A DNA stretch of 64,000 nucleotides from Protonemura montana (taxonomy: Eukaryota > Arthropoda > Insecta > Plecoptera > Nemouridae), in contig OX387612.1 in the NCBI GenBank assembly GCA_947568835.1, positions 9,114,001 through 9,178,000 of the forward strand, written 5' to 3'. Both the position numbers and the translations under genes were made by a program. The notes under the pieces are model-generated. The model did not search any database, was not told where the DNA came from, and saw only the letters and a list, made by a program, of their open reading frames with translations. Positions 9,896-21,464 of this stretch are shown here, in pieces. Within the stretch, counting starts at the first letter, position 1, and the number at the start of each line of letters is the position of its first letter.

Positions 9896-10087
9896 GGGTG
9901 TCTTCTCACGTGATAGATAGATCATGGCTGGATGTCACCAGCTAAATAGAATCACACCAACAAAGAGCAAACAGCTGACACGTTCCCAGCGCCTTCTAGC
10001 CTCCCGTCGCCTTCACTCGGCTACGCTCGGCTACGCTCGGCTCGCCAGTCAAACGAAGACAGTGGCGTCCTGCTGTTTATTCTTTCT

Positions 10088-10665
10088 TCGTTTGGCGTGT
10101 TGGAAATACTGGTTCTCATGAGATCACCGAAGTTAAGCAAAACTGCGCTGGGTCAGGTATTGGATGGGTGACCATCATACACATGATCAGTTCTGTTCGG
10201 TAGAGAGGTTGGAGGGTTGAAAGTTAAGCAACACTGCACTGGGTCAGGTATAGGATGGGTGACCATCATACACATGACCAGTTCTGTTCGGGAGAGAGGT
10301 TAAAGGGAAGAAAGTTGAGTAACACTGCGCTGGGTCAGGTATTGGATGGGTGACCATCATACACATGACCAGTTCTGTTCGGGAGAGAGTTTGGAGGGAT
10401 AAAAGTTAAGCAACACTGCTCTGAGTCAGGTATTAGATGGGTGACCATCATACACATGACCAGTTCTGTTCGGGAGAGAGGTTGGAGGGATAAAAGTTAG
10501 TACAGCAACTTCACTCGCCTTGCTTATCAACCTCTCGACAGCATGGATTTGTGGAGGAATCCTGTTGTTCGCGTTGTACCGTCTTTCGGAAGGGACCTTA
10601 AGCCAGTGGTCTCCTTTGTGAAGCGCTTAACTTCGGTGATCTTAGGAGAACTAACATGGCCGCCA
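10088..10665 (+). mobile_element. 5S-headed SINE with about four tandem head units
   Basis: After TTTGGCGTGTTGGAAATACTGG, given here in two parts TTTGGCGTGTTGG and AAATACTGG, the segment AAGTTAAGCA to GTTCGGGAGAGAGGTTGG is repeated about four times at a spacing near 100 bp. One body follows (CTTGCTTATCAACCTCTCG, GTACCGTCTTTCGGAAGG). The copy is truncated after AAGCCAGTGGTCTCC. Confidence 0.82.
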
Positions 10666-10739
10666 CTGGCGCTAAAAGATGCTCCTGACATATTATCGAC
10701 CTAGAGTCGTCTGGGTAGGTAGTCACACGCGTCATTAGC

Positions 10740-11935
10740 CTTGCCCTACCTTTTCTTGCCTTGCCTTGCCTTTCCTTGTCTTGCCTTGCCTTGCCTTGCC
10801 TTGCCCTACCTTTTCTTGCCTTGCCTTGCCCTGCCTTTCCTTGCCTTGCTTTGCCTTGCCTTGCCCTACCTTTCCTTGCCTTGCTTTGACTTGCCTTGCC
10901 TTGCCCTGCCTTTCCTTGCCTTGCCTTGCCCTGCCTTTCCTTGCCTTGCCTTGCCCTACCTTTTCTTGCCTTGCCTTGCCTTGCCTTGCCTTTCCTTGCC
11001 TTGCCTTGCCCTGCCTTTCCTTGCCTTGCCTTGCCCTGCCTTTCCTTGCCTTGCTTTGACTTGCCTTGCCTTGCCCTGCCTTTCCTTGCCTTGCTTTGAC
11101 TTGCCTTGCCTTGCCCTGCCTTTCCTTGCCTTGCTTTGACTTGCCTTGCCTTGACTTGCCTTGCCTTGCCTTGCCTTGCTTTGCCTTGCCCTGCCTTGCC
11201 TTACCTTTCCTTGCCTTGCCTTGCCTTGCCATGCCTTGCCCTGCCTTTCCTTGCCTTGCCTTGCCTTGCCTTGCCTTGCCTTGCCTTGCCTTGCCTTGCT
11301 TTGCCTTGCCTTGCCTTGCCTTGCCTTGCCTTGCCTTGCCTTGCCTTGCCTTGCCTTGCCTTGCCTTGCCTTGCCTTGCCTTGCCTTGCCTTGCCTTGCC
11401 TTGCCATGCCTTGCCTTGCCTTGCCTTGCCTTGCCTTGCCTTGCCTTCTTGCCTTGCCTTGCCTTTCCCTGCCTTTCCTTGCCTTGCTTTGCCTTGCCTT
11501 GCCTTGCCTTGCCTTGCCTTGCCTTGCCTTGCCTTGCCTTGCCTTGCCTTGCCTTGCCTTGCCTTGCCTTGCTTTGCCTTGCCTTGCCTTGCTTTGCCTT
11601 GCCCTGCCTTGCCTTACCTTTCCTTTCCTTGCCTTGCCTTGCCTTGCCTTGCCTTACCTTGCCTTGCCTTGCCTTGCCTTGCCTTGCCTTGCCTTGCCTT
11701 GCCTTGCCTTGCCTTGCTTTGCCTTGCCTTGCCTTGCTTTGCCTTGCCCTGCCTTGCCTTACCTTTCCTTGCCTTGCCTTGCCTTGCCTTGCCTTGCCTT
11801 ACCTTGCCTTGCCTTGCCTTGCCTTGCCTTGCCTTGCCTTGCCTTGCCTTGCCTTGCCTTGCCTTGCCTTGCCTTGCCTTGCCTTGCCTTGCCTTGCCTT
11901 GCCTTGCCTTGCCTTGCCTTGCCTTGTCTCGCCTT
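10740..11935. repeat. Pentanucleotide satellite (CCTTG)n, about 1.2 kb
   Basis: About 240 copies of TTGCC/CCTTG. Variants (TTTCC, CTACC, TTGAC) cluster in the first half, and the run is nearly pure from about 11240 on. No phase contains a stop codon on either strand, which makes long Leu/Ala/Pro/Cys frames (plus) and Arg/Gln/Gly/Lys frames (minus). These frames are not evidence of protein. Confidence 0.95.
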
Positions 11936-12240
11936 TAAATATTTTTGTTTTTGACCTTTTTTTTAAAAAAAGAACCATTGAGTATGACGCTAAGAATAAT
12001 GGACACACATGATCGTGTTTAAAATGCGATATTCTGGAGATATCTACTGTTTTGGGGACAACGATCCTAAACAACTTCAAATGACATAGAAACAGCTAAA
12101 GGCGGTGATTGCGTGTTTGCCACGCGTAACCGATTTTCCAGCCGATTGATGTGAATACACGAACTAAAGTTAAAACAACAAAGTTTCGAGACGAACTTTG
12201 TCATTTGCCACCAGAGGCAGGGTGTGCGCAGTGCGCAGTG
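11936..12240. other. Unassigned spacer
   Basis: Unique-looking sequence between the pentamer array and the candidate exon that follows. No feature recognised. Confidence 0.4.
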
Positions 12241-12485
12241 CTAGCAGCAAATGAAAGGCAAACGCAGGTGGCCGGCCATTGGCTGCCTGACTCCAGCTAC
12301 TGAAATCGAGTAGGCGGAGTCAGGGACAGTGGGAGAGGGGGTGCAGGGCGACGAGGTCATAAAGGTCGTGGCTTTGCACGTTTTGTGGCTGTAGGGGAGG
12401 GGATTTGTGGCATCTCTAGAATGCTTTTCGTGGAGATGTGGAGTTACTAGAGGTGGTGGTTGAAGGGGGAGGAGGCCAGTTGAAG
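12241..12485 (-). CDS. Candidate 3' terminal exon, phase-compatible with the NR2E-like receptor
   Basis: Minus-strand sequence begins at the acceptor CTTACAG|CTTCAACTGG. The receptor DBD exon ends with one base of a codon (GAC G|GTAAGT); joining gives GCT (Ala) and an 81-codon frame rich in Pro, Ser, Thr and His with a C/G-biased third position, ending in TAG. Against it: relatives continue after MNKDA with a VQHERGPR-type extension, absent here; there is no strong polypyrimidine tract and no nearby AATAAA. It could be an alternative terminal exon of a DBD-only isoform, or chance. Confidence 0.2.
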
Positions 12486-13289
12486 CTGTAAGCTTGGATT
12501 TTGTAAAAATATTAAATTTTGCTTTTATGTCGTGACCCATTCACTTGAAAATTACTGTAAGGGTTTTTTTCTTGCTGATCCCACTCGTGGCACCAATTGT
12601 AGTGACATTTATTTTAGACCCCACACTGCGGCACCAATTGTAGTGTTTATTTTAATCCACTCTTACGCAAGAGCCGTTCTGTAAAATGGATACCGTTAGG
12701 TGTAAAAGTGTACCTTAACGGTCAGATTGTTGCCACCGATGGTAAAGATTAACAAAATCTATTCCACATTTTACGATGATCGGAACACAATTTCCCAGCT
12801 GATGCAAGTTGGGCTTGAATTTGCCAGTTCGAAACCCTTTCGTCCAAGTCAAACAACAAGGAGAGGGGGGGGGGGGTTCCTTTCTCACCCTCCCACCAAG
12901 GGATGTCATCGAGTTGAGCCACCCAAAATGTCCCCCCACTCCACACTCGCGCCACACAACTAGCTAAGTGCCTGCAGCGGCTGGCAAAAATTCAAAGGAG
13001 CACAACTCAATCAAGCTTCCAAGCTTTTAACGAAAAGTTTTGCAAGTTTTTAACAATCCTTCAGAGGGGATAAAACGCCTGGGGAAATGGTTTATGAAAT
13101 TGAGAGGAAAATGCCTTTTCTTGGCTCTGAGATAAGACGAAGATCTGAACAAACTTTGTAGAGGTTCGGTCTCGTGACGTAGCAAAACGTGGTGGTTTTG
13201 CCAATAGAATTTACTCTGACAATGTCAGTAAAGTGTATTTGGAAAATAAGTTTTGGCTAATCAGCTAGTATAAGCTAAGGCCGGACCGC
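12486..13289. other. Unassigned intron-like sequence
   Basis: Contains a doubled GGCACCAATTGTAGTG (near 12590 and 12632) and a poly-G tract near 12867. Short open frames on both strands at 12715-12963 are not convincing. Confidence 0.35.
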
Positions 13290-13545
13290 TTTTTATTATT
13301 TTGAACACTATAACCGTCTCAAAAATTGATCCACAAACGGGGACTTGAACCCCGATCTCCACCTGTCACGATTGTTCCTCGAACCCATTGAGCTACTTGG
13401 ACACTGGCTTTTTGAGACAATTTTAGTGAATTTGATGAGATTTATTGATTTTTGCATCAATATTCGAGACGATTAAAGTGTTTATAATAATAAAATACCC
13501 CGCGCATTGCAAGCGTTTGCAATTTAAATAAGATTTCATTAAAAG
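13290..13545. mobile_element. tRNA-like foldback element
   Basis: Minus-strand tRNA-like segment near 13330-13405 (GGGACTTGAACCCCGATC, CCATTGAGCTACTTGGACAC) followed by the family end GCGCATTGCAAGCGTTTGC, AATTTAAATAAGATTTCA. It lies just downstream of the receptor's second zinc-finger exon. Confidence 0.7.
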
Positions 13546-13635
13546 GCCGGACCGTTGTTGCTGTTGGGCAGAGGCAGGCTAAACGTGCCCGGATGCACCA
13601 TTAGGTTCACTCTCAGCTCCCTTCTAGGCACTTAC

Positions 13636-16158
13636 CGTCTTTGTTCATCGCTGCCAGGAAGCACTTGTGCAGCCGGCACGCTCTGCACTGATTCCGATGT
13701 GTTTTGTCGATGGGGCAACGCCCTTTAGACTCGCCGGCAGCCTTGCAGGTGTAAACACGATTTCGATGGATACTACGTTTGAAGAAACCGGAGCATCCTG
13801 GGGGAAAAAGATGGCCACCGATTATTAACTGGAAAAGAAAAGAAAAGAAGAAAAGAAAGAAAAGAAAGACGCAAAAAATGCATAGAAGATCTTAATAATA
13901 TATCCAATCTCTACCTTAAACGCAAACAACAGGATTCCTCCACAAATCCGTGCTGTCGAGAGGTTGATAAGCAATGCGAGTGAAGTTGCTGTACTAACTG
14001 TCATCCCTCCAACCTCTCTCCCAAACAGAACTGGTCATTTGTATGATGGTCACCCATCCAATACCTGACCCAGCGCAGTGGTGCTAAACTTTCTTCCTTC
14101 CAACCTCTCTCCCGAACAGAACTGGTCATGTGTATGATGGTCATCCATCCAATACCTGACTCAGCGTAGTGTTTCTAAACTTTCTTCCTTCCAACCTCTC
14201 TGCCGAACAGAACTGGTCATGTGTATGATGGTCATCAATCCAATACAAGACCCAGCAAGTGTTGCTTAACTTTCATCCCTCCAACCTCTCTCCCGAACAG
14301 AACTGGTCATGTGTATGATGGTCACCCAACCATGAACCAATACCTGACCCAGCGCAGTGTTGCTTAACTTTCATCCCTCCAACCTCTCTCCCGAACAGAA
14401 CTGGTCATGTGTATGATGGTCACCCAACCAATACCTGACTCAGCGCAGTGTTGCTTAACATGTTTTATTGTAACTTTGATTGTGAATGAAAAGGGTACTC
14501 ACCATCACAGCTGTAGATGCCGTAGTGTTTTCCAGAGCTTCGGTCCCCACACACCTTGCAGGGGATATCTAGCAGTCGGTCGCCTGGAAGGAAATCCAAG
14601 ACGGTAAAGACATCTTAAGAAAAGAAGTGTTATTATAGTCTACCTCTAAAGCTCACGAGCATCAATTTTTCTAATAATATGACCATTAATTGTTTATGGA
14701 ACATGTGTTCAGTCAGAATTGTTTGATTAGGCTGCGTTGTCGAATGTTTTGCTTTGTGTTGCGATTATATTTGTATTTAATTTAATTGTTTGATTGTTGT
14801 GTTTAACGACGCACTGTTTTGACAACGGTTCATGTGGCACTGGTCTAATGGCGTCGGTGAATGAGTCGGTGAACAGAGCCTAGAAGAGAAGTGGTGAAAT
14901 TCGTTGCCGGCACTTATAACCTACTCCTGTCGAATAAACTTAATTTAAACAAGGGCTGAAGATCACATTAATTTTTAATGATTTTCTGCTATTTTGAAAG
15001 TTTAAAAAGAAGATAATTACATCAAATTCTGAAAAATAATTAATCAAGAAATTTATATTCAAATCAAATGTGGTATAATTCAAGAAGGCGCTGTTCTGTC
15101 ACGTCAAACAAAATGCATTTTGTGGCTGTTAATATTTTCTTCTTGTGCGAATCTCCGCTTAACATTTGAACTAGGATAAATAAAAGTTCAAACTTTTAAC
15201 TTCTCATCAAATTAAAAGAAAATAGTCCAAAAAAAAACCGTAACCTAATTCTATATCACAAAATAAATCCCCTTTGATTAAATTTCTGTATTTCTTTATT
15301 TTGTTTCACGTGTTTTGCCTGAATTTACTTGCTTGCCGTTTGAAAAATATCAATGATTTAGAGAATATCGAACCTTGACTCGAAGACCGAATTTAAACTA
15401 AGTTTAGCCGGATGCTGGTGATATATTTTCCTATTCTAAAGATGCAAGACATGATGGCTATCGCATATTATGAGATTAGGTTATCTTTCCACTGGAAAAA
15501 AAGGTACAGAATCGAATCCCGGGGCTTATTGTTGAAAGAACTAAGCGGATTTCTACACGAATTTCCAAAAATAAGTGGTGAACGAGCGTTAAAAATTAAA
15601 AGTACGTGCGAAAATTTTCAAAACTAAACGAATTATTGTGTAAATCACTGATATTTTAAGAAAAGTCAGCTATTTTGATGGAAAATGTAAAATTTGGATT
15701 TATTTTTCTACCAACGGCATGAGTTTTTTTTGTACAGGTCACCAATAAAAACCTAAAAATGAAAAAATTTGAATGTAAATAAAATTAAAAAATGTACAAT
15801 TTTTACATATAATTTTATAATAAGTATAATTTATTTAAAAACTACAGTAAAATTCATCTTCACTGACTAATGTTTTAGGACACCATGCCCATGATTATAA
15901 AATTCAGTGGAAAAACTCGCCAAAAGTAATTGCAGTGAAATCCAAAAAAGCCAAAATAAACACCAAAATAACCGAAATTTTAACAAACAGATAAAATCAC
16001 ATCTAGGTTCAATAAAAACATGCCAACTTTATGTTGAAATCCAAATTTCCTTTGCCTCACTTTTCACCTCCAACAAACAGCAACGCTCCTCCCACAACAC
16101 AACAACAGGCACACACACACATCACAGGCACCAGAATACACTTCCTACCTGTCCCCAT
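13636..16158 (-). CDS. Nuclear receptor, NR2E2/dissatisfaction-like (DNA-binding domain; 3' part not found)
   Basis: Three phase-matched exons: 16149-16158 (ATG GGG ACA G), 14503-14583 and 13636-13797; 84 codons in all. The product starts [17 protein letters not shown]. Finger 1 uses Cys 12, 15, 29 and 32; finger 2 uses Cys 48, 58, 68 and 71. The P-box CDGCSGFF, with Asp and Ser where most receptors have Glu and Lys, and [11 protein letters not shown] mark the NR2E group. Nine residues separate the first two Cys of finger 2, against five in most receptors, which together with [13 protein letters not shown] and KRSIHRNR points to the NR2E2 (Drosophila dsf) branch. The protein should bind DNA in the nucleus as a transcription regulator. 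The short start is chosen because it gives the N-terminus I recall for dsf; the frame is open further upstream. The hinge and ligand-binding domain were not found and are probably beyond the left edge or in unrecognised exons. A 54-bp satellite begins about 155 bp upstream of the ATG. Confidence 0.85.
13823..13872. repeat. GAAAA/GAAA microsatellite in receptor intron 2
   Basis: Repeats of AAAAG and AAAGA, a simple-sequence tract about 25 bp upstream (on the minus strand) of the acceptor of the third exon; the intervening bases still give a CCCCCAG acceptor. Confidence 0.75.
13915..14455 (-). mobile_element. 5S-headed SINE with about five tandem head units, in receptor intron 2
   Basis: Body complement at 13915-14040, then repeats of CCAACCTCTCTCCCGAACAG, AACTGGTCATGTGTATGATG, GTCACCCA and ATACCTGACCCAGCG at a spacing near 95-100 bp. 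It fills most of the intron between the two zinc-finger exons. Confidence 0.8.
14584..16148. other. Receptor intron 1, with SINE tail fragment
   Basis: A truncated SINE tail on the minus strand (GTTTAACGACGCACTG to CTACTCCTGTCG) lies at 14800-14940. The rest is AT-rich with no convincing exon; a 71-codon plus frame at 15412-15627 has no recognised motif. Confidence 0.5.
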
Positions 16159-16313
16159 CACGACGCCGACGCTGCTAGCTAGACGTCGCTTTGCTAACTG
16201 CCGCCTGTTGCTCTCTAGGTCCACCCAGATCCAACATCCAGCATCCCCCACATTCACCATGGGAGCCACCATCTGCCTGGGATGCTCACGTTTTCACAAC
16301 GACTGCGTTTGCG

Positions 16314-19300
16314 TACAAAGTCTAGCCTGTGAGAGAAGATACCAGCACAAGGACTGTCCCCAGCATTGCTACAGTCTAGCCCGTGAGAGAAGATACCAGC
16401 ACAAGGACTGTCCCCTGCATTGCTACAGTCTAGCCTGTGAGAGAAGATACCAGCTCAGGGACTGTCCCCAGCATTGCTACAGTCTAGCCCGTGAGAGAAG
16501 ATACCAGCACAAGGACTGTCCCCTGCATTGCTACAGTCTAGCCCGTGAGAGAAGATACCAGCACAAGGACTGTCCCCTGCATTGCTACAGCATAGCCCGT
16601 GAGAGAAGATACCAGCACAAGGACTGTCCCAGCATTGCTACAGTCTAGCCCGTGAGAGAAGATACCAGCACAAGGACTGTCCCCAGCATTGCTACAGTCT
16701 AGCCCGTGAGAGAAGATACCAGCACAAGGGCTGTCCCCTGTATTGCTACAGTCTAGCTCGTGAGAGAAGATACCAGCACAAGGACTGTCCCAGCATTGCT
16801 ACAGTCTAGCCCGTGAGAGAAGATACCAGCACAAGGACTGTCCCCAGCATTGCTACAGTCTAGCTCGTGAGAATAGATACCAGCACAAGGACTGTCTCAG
16901 CATTGCTACAGTCTAGCCCGTGAGAGAAGATACCAGCACAAGGACTGTCCCCAGCATTGCTACAGTCTAGCCCGTGAGAGAAGATACCAGCACAAGGGCT
17001 GTCCCCTGTATTGCTACAGTCTAGCCCGTGAGAGAAGATACCAGCACAAGGACTGTCCCCAGCATTGCTACAGTCTAGCCCGTGAGAGAAGATACCAGCA
17101 CAAGGACTGTCCCCTGCAGTGCTACAGCATAGCCCGTGAGAGAAGATACCAGCACAAGGACTGTCCCAGCATTGCTACAGTCTAGCCCGTGAGAGAAGAT
17201 ACCAGCACAAGGACTGTCCCCAGCATTGCTACAGTCTAGCCCGTGAGAGAAGATACCAGCACAAGGACTGTCCTCAGCATTGCTACAGGCTAGCCCGTGA
17301 GAGAAGATACCAGAACAAGGACTGTCACCTGCATTGTTACAGTCTAGCCCGTGAGAGAAGATACCAGCACAAGGACTGTCCCCTGCATTGTTACAGTCTA
17401 GCTCGTGAGAGAAGATACCAGCACAAGGACTGTCTCAGCATTGCTACAGTCTAGCCCGTGAGAGAAGATACCAGCACAAGGACTGTCCCCAGCATTGCTA
17501 CAGTCTAGCCCGTGAGAGAAGATACCAGCACAAGGGCTGTCCCCTGTATAGCTACAGTCTAGCCCGTGAGAGAAGATACCAGCACAAGGACTGTCCCCAG
17601 CATTGCTACAGTCTAGCCCGTGAGAGAAGATACCAGCACAAGGACTGTCCTCAGCATTGCTACAGGCTAGCCCGTGAGAGAAGATACCAGCACAAGGGCT
17701 GTCACCTGCATTGCTACAGTCTAGCCTGTGAGAGAAGATACCAGCACAAGGACTGTCCCCTGCATTGCTACAGTCTAGCCTGTGAGAGAAGATACCAGCA
17801 CAAGGACTGTCCCCTGCATTGCTACAGCATAGCCCGTGAGAGAAGATACCAGCACAAGGACTGTCCCAGCATTGCTACAGTCTAGCCCGTGAGAGAAGAT
17901 ACCAGCACAAGGACTGTCCCCAGCATTGCTACAGTCTAGCCCGTGAGAGAAGATACCAGCACAAGGACTGTCCTCAGCATTGCTACAGGCTAGCCCGTGA
18001 GAGAAGATACCAGAACAAGGACTGTCACCTGCATTGTTACAGTCTAGCCCGTGAGAGAAGATACCAGCACAAGGACTGTCCCCTGCATTGTTACAGTCTA
18101 GCCCGTGAGAGAAGATACCAGCACAAGGACTGTCCCCAGCATTGCTACAGTCTAGCCCGAGAGAGAAGATACCAGCACAAGGACTGTCCCCTGCATTGCT
18201 ACAGTCTAGCCCGTGAGAGAAGATACCAGCACAAGGACTGTCCCCAGCATTGCTACAGTCTAGCCCGTGAGAGAAGATACCAGCACAAGGACTGTCCTCA
18301 GCATTGCTACAGGCTAGCCCGTGAGAGAAGATACCAGAACAAGGACTGTCACCTGCATTGTTACAGTCTAGCCCGTGAGAGAAGATACCAGCACAAGGAC
18401 TGTCCCCTGCATTGTTACAGTCTAGCTCGTGAGAGAAGATACCAGCACAAGGACTGTCTCAGCATTGCTACAGTCTAGCCCGTGAGAGAAGATACCAGCA
18501 CAAGGACTGTCCCCAGCATTGCTACAGTCTAGCCCGTGAGAGAAGATACCAGCACAAGGGCTGTCCCCTGTATTGCTACAGTCTAGCCCGTGAGAGAAGA
18601 TACCAGCACAAGGACTGTCCCCAGCATTGCTACAGTCTAGCCCGTGAGAGAAGATACCAGCACAAGGACTGTCCTCAGCATTGCTACAGGCTAGCCCGTG
18701 AGAGAAGATACCAGCACAAGGGCTGTCACCTGCATTGCTACAGTCTAGCCTGTGAGAGAAGATACCAGCACAAGGACTGTCCCCTGCATTGCTACAGTCT
18801 AGCCTGTGAGAGAAGATACCAGCTCAGGGACTGTCCCCAGCATTGCTACAGTCTAGCCCGTGAGAGAAGATACCAGCACAAGGACTGTCCCCTGCATTGC
18901 TACAGTCTAGCCCGTGAGAGAAGATACCAGCACAAGGACTGTCCCCTGCATTGCTACAGCATAGCCCGTGAGAGAAGATACCAGCACAAGGACTGTCCCA
19001 GCATTGCTACAGTCTAGCCCGTGAGAGAAGATACCAGCACAAGGACTGTCCCCAGCATTGCTACAGTCTAGCCCGTGAGAGAAGATACCAGCACAAGGAC
19101 TGTCCTCAGCATTGCTACAGGCTAGCCCGTGAGAGAAGATACCAGAACAAGGACTGTCACCTGCATTGTTACAGTCTAGCCCGTGAGAGAAGATACCAGC
19201 ACAAGGACTGTCCCCTGCATTGTTACAGTCTAGCCCGTGAGAGAAGATACCAGCACAAGGACTGTCCCCAGCATTGCTACAGTCTAGCCCGAGAGAGAAG

Positions 19301-19665
19301 ATACCAGCACAAGGACTGTCCCCTGCATTGCTACAGTCTAGCCCGTGAGAGAAGATACCAGCACAAGGACTGTCCCCTGTATTGCTACAGTCTAGTCCGT
19401 GAGAGAAGATACCAGCACCAGGACTGTCCCCTGCATTGCTACAGTCTAGCCCGTGAGAGAAGATACCAGCAGAAGGACTGTCCCCTGCATTGCTACAGTC
19501 TAGCCCGTGAGAGAAGATAACAGCACAAGGACTGTCCCCAGCATTGCTACAGTCTAGCCCGTGAGAGAAGATACCAGCACAAGGAATGTCCCCTGCATTG
19601 CTACAGTCTAGCCCGTGAGAGAAGATACCAGCACAAGGAATGTCCCCTGCATTGCTGCAATCGTT
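16314..19665. repeat. 54-bp satellite, about 62 copies
   Basis: The unit contains TAGCCCGTGAGAGAAGATAC, CAGCACAAGGACTGTCCCC and AGCATTGCTACAGTC. Variants recur in blocks: for example, the set with GTCCTCAGCATTG, ACAGGCTAGCCC, CAGAACAAGGAC and TGTCACCTGCATTG appears near 17271, 17978, 18295 and 19108, which is higher-order structure. Several units lack one C (53 bp). In one plus frame 54 bp gives an 18-residue repeat (with RERRYQHKDCP), kept open only until the first 53-bp unit near 16625. Confidence 0.95.
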
Positions 19666-19804
19666 TGCTTTAGCCTCACTGCACTGCGATGATCAACTGA
19701 AAACCAGTGTGCCTTCTTGATAATGCTACCGTCGTAGCACCTCCGTAATACCGGTTGCTAGCGGTGCTGAAATCAACCAACTCTAGCGTTGTTGAAAAGT
19801 GTCT

Positions 19805-20095
19805 CTCTAGGTCGGGGTTATTTAATACCACCGGTCGTATTATGTAGCACCATGGTAGCACCGCCAAATGACCGCTCTAGGTCGTGGTTATATAATACTA
19901 CCAGTCATATTATGTAGCACCATGCCAGCACCACCAAATGACCGCTCTAGGTCGGGGTTATTTAATACCACCGGTCGTATTATTTAGCACCACGGTAGCA
20001 CCACCAAATGACCGCTCTAGGTCGTGGTTATATAATACCACCGGTCGTATTATGTAGCACCATGGCAGCACCGCCAAATGGACGCTTTAAGTAAA
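19805..20095. repeat. 70-bp tandem array, four copies
   Basis: GCTCTAGGTCG recurs near 19804, 19873, 19943 and 20013. The unit continues GGTTATTTAATACCACCGG, TCGTATTATGTAGCACCATG and GTAGCACCGCCAAATGA. The first part matches the 86-bp array at 4911-5385. Confidence 0.88.
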
Positions 20096-20439
20096 ACCCA
20101 AGTATGATACCGCCGCATTATCGTAGAGTGGTGCTCCTTCTCCAATGAAAGGAAATAAGTTGCTTGAGCGGCCGTAAGAAAAGTAAACGTTGGAAGAATA
20201 CTGCCTCCCCGATATCCTATATTTTGCGGTATGGCAGCAAGCTGTTCGACCGACAATCGATCGTCTGGGCCGCGTGGGATTCGCCAGGTGTACCGCCCCC
20301 TATGCCCTGCTATAAGGTTAGAAAGCCTGTCACTTATACATGAGCATCATAAGAACATAGAAACATACCTATTGACCTACTACATGCCTGTACCGGGTTT
20401 TACTTCGGCTTCCTGTCAGGTCGGGCTAGCTTTAGCATC

Positions 20440-20905
20440 TAGAAGAGAAGAGAAAAAAAATCGGTGCCGGCATGTAGCCTACTCCTGTCGAAGAGCATCA
20501 AGGGGACCACCGGCTTAACTTGTCTTCCTAAGGATGGTACAACTCAAACAACAGGATTCCTCCACAAATCCGTGCTGTCGTGAGGTTGATAAGCAAGGCG
20601 AGTGAAGTTGCTGTACTAACTTTCATCCCTCCAACCTATCTCCCGAACAGAACTGGTCATGTGTATGATGGTCAACCATCCAATACCTGACTCAGCGCAG
20701 TGTTGCTTAACTTTCATCCCTTCAACCTCTCTCCCGAACAAAACTGGTTATGTGTATAATGGTCAGCCATCCAATACCTGACTCAGCGCAGTGTTGCTTA
20801 ACTTTCATCCCTCCAACCTCTCTCCCGCACAAAACTGGCTATGTGTATAATGGTCAACCATCCAATACCTGACTCAGCGCAGTGTTGCTTAACTTTGATA
20901 ATATC
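20440..20905 (-). mobile_element. 5S-headed SINE, minus orientation, with tandem heads
   Basis: Body complement (CGGTGCCGGCATGTAGCC) near 20460, then three head segments with AACTGGTCATGTGTATGATG variants. 20200-20440 just before it is unassigned. Confidence 0.78.
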
Positions 20906-21464
20906 ACACGGGCTTCAAACAACATTCGCCAATAAGACTACGCTGTAGAAGGCTGTGTATTGGCCATTTTTGCTCGTGATTTTTTTCCTGGAAATAAATT
21001 GAAATGTAAACCATCAAGTGAATCTAGCTAAATGTTAAAGACGGTTCAACTGCTTTAAGGAAGTGCTTCACCACAGGTTACTAAATATGCAAAGCGTAAC
21101 CGGAAACCATCATCAACCCAAGGCGTGACACCAATGATACCAGATTATATCACAGATCAACGATCAGAGCCCCCTTTACAGCCAGTGCCCTCTAAATGAC
21201 GTCGATCCGAGCGCAGTGAAGCCTAACTAAGCCACAAGCCGACTCGTAGCGCTGGCATCGCGCATCAAGAAGGCGGTGGGAATCTGCCAGCTGCTGGATT
21301 CCACCGCGACGCGATCTCACCGCCCCCTATACGGGGGCCTCGCAATTAGCCGAGCCTGGTGTGAACATGGCCACCTGGTGCTGCCATCGCCTGGAACGAT
21401 TTCAATGGGGGGACGAGGGCACTGTACGTAAAGGGAGAGATGAACTGCAGGATATTACCATCCT
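20906..21464. other. Unassigned; GC-rich island at about 21120-21460
   Basis: 21120-21460 is GC-rich and unique-looking, with a plus frame of about 70 codons (near CGCATCAAGAAGGCGGTGG). There is no good acceptor or donor and no recognised motif. It may be an exon of an unknown gene, a regulatory island or a repeat boundary. Confidence 0.3.

Noticed and set aside
10735-12080. Long Leu/Ala/Pro/Cys-rich (plus) and Lys/Arg/Gln/Gly-rich (minus) open frames
   Set aside because: They follow from a stop-free pentamer repeat read in any phase; no starts, splice sites or non-repetitive coding sequence.
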